Shown here piece by piece: positions 5,669 to 9,396 of a stretch of DNA of 9,396 bases. Within the stretch, counting starts at the first letter, position 1; each line of letters begins with the position of its first letter. Source of the stretch: JAVVFH01 sp032250585 (lineage in GTDB: Bacteria > Pseudomonadota > Gammaproteobacteria > Xanthomonadales > SZUA-36). The position numbers and the translations under genes are program-made. Location of the stretch: NCBI GenBank assembly GCA_032250585.1, contig JAVVFH010000135.1:1-9396 (forward strand), read 5' to 3'. Under the pieces are notes generated by a model. The model was given only the letters and a program-made list of their open reading frames with translations, had not been told where the DNA came from and did not search any database.

Positions 5669-6573
5669 GCTGCGGGCTCCTGTTGTTGCGTATTCGCGCC
5701 CGGGTGGTCGTTCCCGAGCACGAATTCCTGGATGCGGCCCGCGATCAGGGCCGGCTCGTCCATATGAAAATGGTGGTGGCCGTCGACGGTCTCGTGACGG
5801 CCCCGCGGTATGACTCGATTGCGGGCTTCCTGCTGTTCCGCGGACAACCACGGCGACGCGCGCGCCGTGACGAAGCTCAACACCGGCGCCTCGATGTGTG
5901 CCATCAGGTTCAGCGCCTGGCCGTCGCTCATGATCAGAGGAGAGATCCAGTTCAGTGCGGGGTCGCTGCGCCAGGTGACGCCATCGGCGTGACGGCGCGC
6001 CGCGCGCTCGCAGATCCGTCGCGCCGAGTTTTCGGACAGTTCCGAAACCTGGCGGCGCGCACTCACCATCACCTCGATGGAAGCATACGCCCGCGGTGTT
6101 CCGGTGCCGCGGCGGTTGCTGGCGAGGCTGCGGCGCAAGCGCCCGGTGGTGTCCGCGGCCTGGCTCGAAAGCGGCCCTGGCGCATCCAGCAGCGTCAGGC
6201 TGCGGCAGCGCCCCGGTGCACCGGCCGCGTACACCGCGCCGATGCCTCCGCCCATGGAATGACCGATCAGGTGCGCATCCGCCCAGCCCAGCGCATCGAG
6301 CATGGCTTCGACGTCCCACAGGTAGTCGATGAAATGGTAACGGCAGGCGGCGGGGCGGTGGGCGGAGCGGCCGTGGCCCGGCAGGTCGATCGCGACCAGT
6401 TCGAGCCGATCGAGCAGCGGCGCGAGCGGCTCGAAAGAGGCGGCGTTGTCCAGCCAGCCGTGCAGGCACAGCGCCCGCGGAGCGCCGTCCCGTGCCCAGC
6501 GCAAGCCGGCCAGCCGGCCACGGGGCGTTTCGAGTTCGATTTCCTGCGCCCGGTCGCCCCTGCTCATGTTCAT
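5665..6573 (-). CDS. Alpha/beta-fold serine hydrolase, substrate unknown
   Basis: A 302-residue alpha/beta hydrolase. Visible elements are LCLHGWLDNAASFEPL (35-50, oxyanion-hole HGW), AIDLPGHGRS (61-70), the nucleophile elbow GHSMGG (104-109, Ser106), and GHHHFHMDEP (265-274, His267 the likely catalytic base). The acid residue is not clear to me. A helical cap lies between about 135 and 215. This arrangement, with an HHxHM-type histidine motif, resembles the SERHL/MEST-like group of the superfamily; actual substrates in that group are mostly unknown. No signal peptide is present, so it is cytoplasmic. The start at MNMSRG was chosen because its ATG overlaps the uvrD stop as ATGA; a second ATG two codons later is also possible. 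Its stop overlaps the pyrF start in the same way. Nothing in the sequence explains its link to nucleotide synthesis. Confidence 0.9.
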   Translation of the reverse strand: MNMSRGDRAQEIELETPRGRLAGLRWARDGAPRALCLHGWLDNAASFEPLAPLLDRLELVAIDLPGHGRSAHRPAACRYHFIDYLWDVEAMLDALGWADAHLIGHSMGGGIGAVYAAGAPGRCRSLTLLDAPGPLSSQAADTTGRLRRSLASNRRGTGTPRAYASIEVMVSARRQVSELSENSARRICERAARRHADGVTWRSDPALNWISPLIMSDGQALNLMAHIEAPVLSFVTARASPWLSAEQQEARNRVIPRGRHETVDGHHHFHMDEPALIAGRIQEFVLGNDHPGANTQQQEPAA

Positions 6574-8750
6574 TGCGCCTGCAGGTTGGCGTAAGCGAGC
6601 ACCAGCCATTTGGGTCCGGCGTCGGCGAAATGGACGTGTACGCGCGTGTTGTCGCCGGAGCCCTCGAAGGCCATCACCGCGCCCTCGCCGAATTTCGGGT
6701 GGAAAACACCCTGGCCGAGTCTGAACGGCCAGGATTGACCGCTGCCGATCGCTCCGGTAGCAGCACGCGGGGGACTCCACGGCCGGCTGTGCGAAATCCG
6801 CGGGCGGATCTCCTCGAGCAGCGTGGCCGGTATCTCGTCGATGAAGCGCGAGGGCCGGCTGTGGTTTTCCGAGCCGTGCATGCGCCGGACTTCCGCGTAG
6901 CTGAGATACAACTGCTCGCGGGCGCGCGTCATGCCGACATAACACAGGCGGCGTTCTTCCTCGAGCCGCCCGCCGGCATCGTCCAGCGAGCGTTTGTGCG
7001 GAAACAGCCCGTCTTCCAGGCCGGCCATGAACACCAGCGGAAATTCCAGGCCCTTGGCCGAATGCAGGGTCATCAACTGCACGCAGTCGTCCCAGCTCTC
7101 GCCCTGGGTTTCGCCGGCTTCCAGGGCGGCGTGGCTGAGAAAGGACTGCAGTTCGCTCAGGCCTGCCTCGGCATCATCGCGGGGCAGAATGAAGGCGTCG
7201 GCGGCGTTGACCAGTTCGCGCAGGTTCTCCATGCGGGTTTCCATGCGTTCGGACGGTTCTTTGGCGTAATGGGAGGCCAGGTCGCTGCTGTCGATCACGC
7301 CCTGCATCTGGTTGCCGAGGCTCCAGTCCCCCATGTGCTTGCGCATGCTTTCGACCAGGCGGATGAAGGCCGCCACGGCGGTGCCCGCGCGGGCCGCGAA
7401 GACCTGTTGGGAGACACATTCGTTGGCCGCCTGCCAGAGGGTCAGGCCGCTCTCGCGCGCCTGCAGGCGGATCAGGGACAGGGTTTTCTCGCCGATCGCC
7501 CGCACCGGCTTGTTGATGACGCGCTCCAGGGCTGCGTCGTCGTTCGGGTTGTGCAGCAAACGCAGGTACGCCAGCGCATCCTTGACCTCTGTGCGTTCGA
7601 AGAAGCGCTGCCCGCCGTAGACGCGGTAGGGTATGCTCTCGCGCAGCAGGCATTCTTCGAGCAAGCGCGACTGGGCCGTGGTGCGGTAGAGGATGGCGCA
7701 GTGTTCGGCGCGGCGCCCGTTGTCCAGCCACGCCTGGATCTGCTCGACCACGAAACGGGCCTCATCCTGCTCGTTGTAGGCCGCGTATAGCCGGATCGGC
7801 TGGCCGCTTTTGTCGTCGGTCCAGAGCTTTTTGCCCATGCGCCCCTGGTTGTGGGCAATCAGCGCATTGGCGGCATCCAGGATGTTGGCGGTGGAGCGGT
7901 AATTCTGCTCCAGTCGCACCGTGCGCACGGCGGGGAAATCACGCACGAAATGCTGGACGTTTTCGACCCGCGCGCCGCGCCAGCCGTAGATCGACTGGTC
8001 GTCGTCGCCGACCACGAAAACCCGGCCGCTGTCGCCGGCCAGCATGCGAATCCAGGCGTACTGGATGGCGTTGGTGTCCTGGAACTCGTCGATCAGCAGG
8101 TGCCCCAGGCGCCGGTGGTAATGCTCCAGCAGCGCGGGATGCTCCAGCCAGAGCTCATGCGCGCGCAGCAGCAGTTCGGCGAAATCCACCAGCCCGCCGC
8201 GGTCGCAGTATTGCTGGTAGCGGCGGTAGACCTGCACCCAGGTGGCGCTGACCGGGTGATCGAGGTGCTCGATGTGGTCGGGCCGCTCGCCCTCGTCCTT
8301 GCGCGCATTGATGAACCATTGCGCCTGGCGCGTTGGCCACTGCGACTCATCCAGGCCTTCGTCGCGGATGATGCGGCGGATCAGTCGCTGCTGGTCTTCG
8401 GAATCGAGTATCTGGAAGGTCTCGGGCAGCCCGGCTTCGCGCCAGTGCATGCGCAGCAGCCGGTGGGCGATGCCGTGAAATGTGCCGATCCACAGCGGGC
8501 GCGTGGATACCCCCAGCAGCTTGCCGGCGCGCGTGCGCATCTCGCCGGCCGCCTTGTTGGTGAAAGTGACCGCGAGGATGCCCAGCGGCGAAACGTGCTC
8601 GACCTGGATCAGCCAGGCCAAACGATGGATCAGCACGCGCGTCTTGCCGCTGCCGGCGCCGGCCAGCACCAGCACGTGGTTGTCCGTCGCGGTGACGGCC
8701 TCGCGCTGCGCCTCGTTCAAGTCGTCGAGTAGGTGGTCGCCGGAATTCAT
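6570..8750 (-). CDS. uvrD: DNA helicase II UvrD
   Basis: A superfamily 1A 3'-5' helicase used in nucleotide excision repair, where it removes the incised oligonucleotide and UvrC, and in mismatch repair. The protein has 726 residues (E. coli: 720). The motifs occur in order: Q motif LNEAQREAV (11-19), Walker A AGAGSGKT (30-37), Ia AVTFTNKAA (60-68), II DEFQDTN (221-227), III GDDDQSIYGWRGA (248-260), IV EQNYRST (281-287), V TLHSAKGLEFPLVF (561-574) and VI YVGMTRAREQLYL (604-616). A flexible linker (about 645-675) leads to the C-terminal Tudor-like domain, FRLGQGVFHPKFGEGAV (676-692), which in UvrD/PcrA contacts RNA polymerase. This domain separates it from Rep. Its start overlaps the purD stop (ATGA) and its stop overlaps the hydrolase start, with no strong ribosome site of its own. 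UvrD often has its own SOS-controlled promoter; none can be sited here because the upstream bases are purD coding sequence. Confidence 0.97.
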   Translation of the reverse strand: MNSGDHLLDDLNEAQREAVTATDNHVLVLAGAGSGKTRVLIHRLAWLIQVEHVSPLGILAVTFTNKAAGEMRTRAGKLLGVSTRPLWIGTFHGIAHRLLRMHWREAGLPETFQILDSEDQQRLIRRIIRDEGLDESQWPTRQAQWFINARKDEGERPDHIEHLDHPVSATWVQVYRRYQQYCDRGGLVDFAELLLRAHELWLEHPALLEHYHRRLGHLLIDEFQDTNAIQYAWIRMLAGDSGRVFVVGDDDQSIYGWRGARVENVQHFVRDFPAVRTVRLEQNYRSTANILDAANALIAHNQGRMGKKLWTDDKSGQPIRLYAAYNEQDEARFVVEQIQAWLDNGRRAEHCAILYRTTAQSRLLEECLLRESIPYRVYGGQRFFERTEVKDALAYLRLLHNPNDDAALERVINKPVRAIGEKTLSLIRLQARESGLTLWQAANECVSQQVFAARAGTAVAAFIRLVESMRKHMGDWSLGNQMQGVIDSSDLASHYAKEPSERMETRMENLRELVNAADAFILPRDDAEAGLSELQSFLSHAALEAGETQGESWDDCVQLMTLHSAKGLEFPLVFMAGLEDGLFPHKRSLDDAGGRLEEERRLCYVGMTRAREQLYLSYAEVRRMHGSENHSRPSRFIDEIPATLLEEIRPRISHSRPWSPPRAATGAIGSGQSWPFRLGQGVFHPKFGEGAVMAFEGSGDNTRVHVHFADAGPKWLVLAYANLQAQ

Positions 8751-9396
8751 GGCTGCTCGCGCTTGATGGCCCGATAGCCGATGTCCTTGCGATAGAACGC
8801 GCCGTCCCAGTGGATCTGCCGGCAGGTACGGTAGGCCTCGGCCTGCGCGGCGCCGACGCCGTCGCCGAGGGCGCAGACACAGAGCACGCGCCCGCCGGCG
8901 GTGACCAGTTGCCCGTCGCGGCGCGCGGTGCCGGCCTGGAAGACCTTCACATGCCCGGGAAATTTGCTGTCCAGACCTTCGATCGGCTGGCCCTTGTCGT
9001 AGCGTCCCGGATAGCCCGCCGCCGCCATCACCACGCCCAGGCAGGCGCGCGGATCCCAGTGGGCGGTTTCCCGATCAAGACGGCCTTCGAGCGCGGCCAG
9101 GCAGTGTGCTGCCAGGTCCGAGCGCAGGCGCATCAGCACCGGCTGCGTTTCCGGATCGCCGAAGCGAACGTTGAATTCGAGCACCCGCGGGTCGCCCTGC
9201 GGCGAAATCATCAGGCCGGCGTAGAGAAAACCCGTGAACGCCATGCCGTCGGCCGCCATGCCCTCGACGGTTGGGCGGATGATTTCCCTCATCACCCGTT
9301 GATGCATGGTCTCGTCCACGATCGTGGCGGGCGAGTAGGCGCCCATGCCGCCCGTATTCGGGCCCGTGTCGTTCTCCCCGACCCGTTTGTGATCCT
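8747..9396 (-). CDS. purD: Phosphoribosylamine-glycine ligase PurD (N-terminal half outside the window)
   Basis: GAR synthetase, an ATP-grasp enzyme that joins glycine to 5-phosphoribosylamine in de novo purine synthesis. Only the last 215 residues are in view, from Asp at 9394; the family is about 425-430 residues. The visible part starts with DHKRVGENDTGPNTGGMGAY, followed by FTGFLYAGLMI, then VLEFNVRFGDPETQ, which carries the Glu and Asn that bind Mg2+ in ATP-grasp enzymes, and ends in YRKDIGYRAI, typical of the PurD C-terminus. The frame is intact up to the right edge. The stop overlaps the uvrD start (ATGA), so purD heads or precedes a translationally coupled run; its own promoter and any purH partner would lie to the right. 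Confidence 0.96.
   Translation of the reverse strand, partial: DHKRVGENDTGPNTGGMGAYSPATIVDETMHQRVMREIIRPTVEGMAADGMAFTGFLYAGLMISPQGDPRVLEFNVRFGDPETQPVLMRLRSDLAAHCLAALEGRLDRETAHWDPRACLGVVMAAAGYPGRYDKGQPIEGLDSKFPGHVKVFQAGTARRDGQLVTAGGRVLCVCALGDGVGAAQAEAYRTCRQIHWDGAFYRKDIGYRAIKREQP

Noticed and set aside
6492..7790. 432-codon open frame on the plus strand opposite uvrD and the hydrolase; likewise 7851-8732, 5641-6594, 504-1550 and 56-919
   Set aside because: These are antisense to clearly conserved genes. High third-position GC removes stop codons from the opposite frames, and the translations show no recognisable domain.
1..9396. Defence system, prophage, integron or CRISPR content
   Set aside because: All genes are identifiable housekeeping or transport families apart from one hydrolase and the DUF465 gene; no repeats array, integrase, transposase or toxin-antitoxin pair is visible.

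Overview
The window is about 9.4 kb of GC-rich bacterial chromosome made almost entirely of core genes. It holds seven protein-coding genes, two of them cut by the window edges. Six are on the minus strand and one small gene is on the plus strand. The long PlsB-type glycerol-3-phosphate acyltransferase, TtcA with its Cys-X2-Cys pairs, UvrD and a DUF465 protein together suggest a high-GC gammaproteobacterium. This is inferred from protein families only; I cannot name a genus. There is no IS element, CRISPR array, tRNA, rRNA or phage gene.

Right part, positions 9396 down to 4880, minus strand: purD (C-terminal half), uvrD, an alpha/beta hydrolase of unknown substrate, and pyrF. All three junctions are 4-base ATGA stop/start overlaps, so this is a tightly coupled operon joining purine synthesis, excision-repair helicase, hydrolase and UMP synthesis. 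A Rho-independent terminator on the minus strand lies about 100 bases after the pyrF stop.

Middle, 4880 to 2115: plsB, reading leftward. The pyrF-plsB gap of about 245 bases is the most interesting part of the window. The last codons of pyrF contain a good sigma70-type promoter (TTGACA, 18 bases, TACGAT, with an A6 tract upstream). Its -10 and start region carry a 17-base palindrome. A roughly 125-nt AT-rich segment with several inverted repeats follows and ends in the terminator. This is the layout of a small RNA gene, or of an attenuated plsB leader. Between the terminator and plsB are three short arms that can pair in two mutually exclusive ways, next to a candidate plsB -10 box.

Left part, 2098 to 1: a 70-residue DUF465 (YdcH-like) helical protein on the plus strand, convergent with plsB and divergent from ttcA. 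Then come ttcA (tRNA 2-thiocytidine synthesis) and, 10 bases downstream, the start of a Tat-exported lipoprotein-type TRAP substrate-binding protein that runs off the left edge. The Shine-Dalgarno of this last gene overlaps the ttcA stop codon, so the two are probably co-translated.
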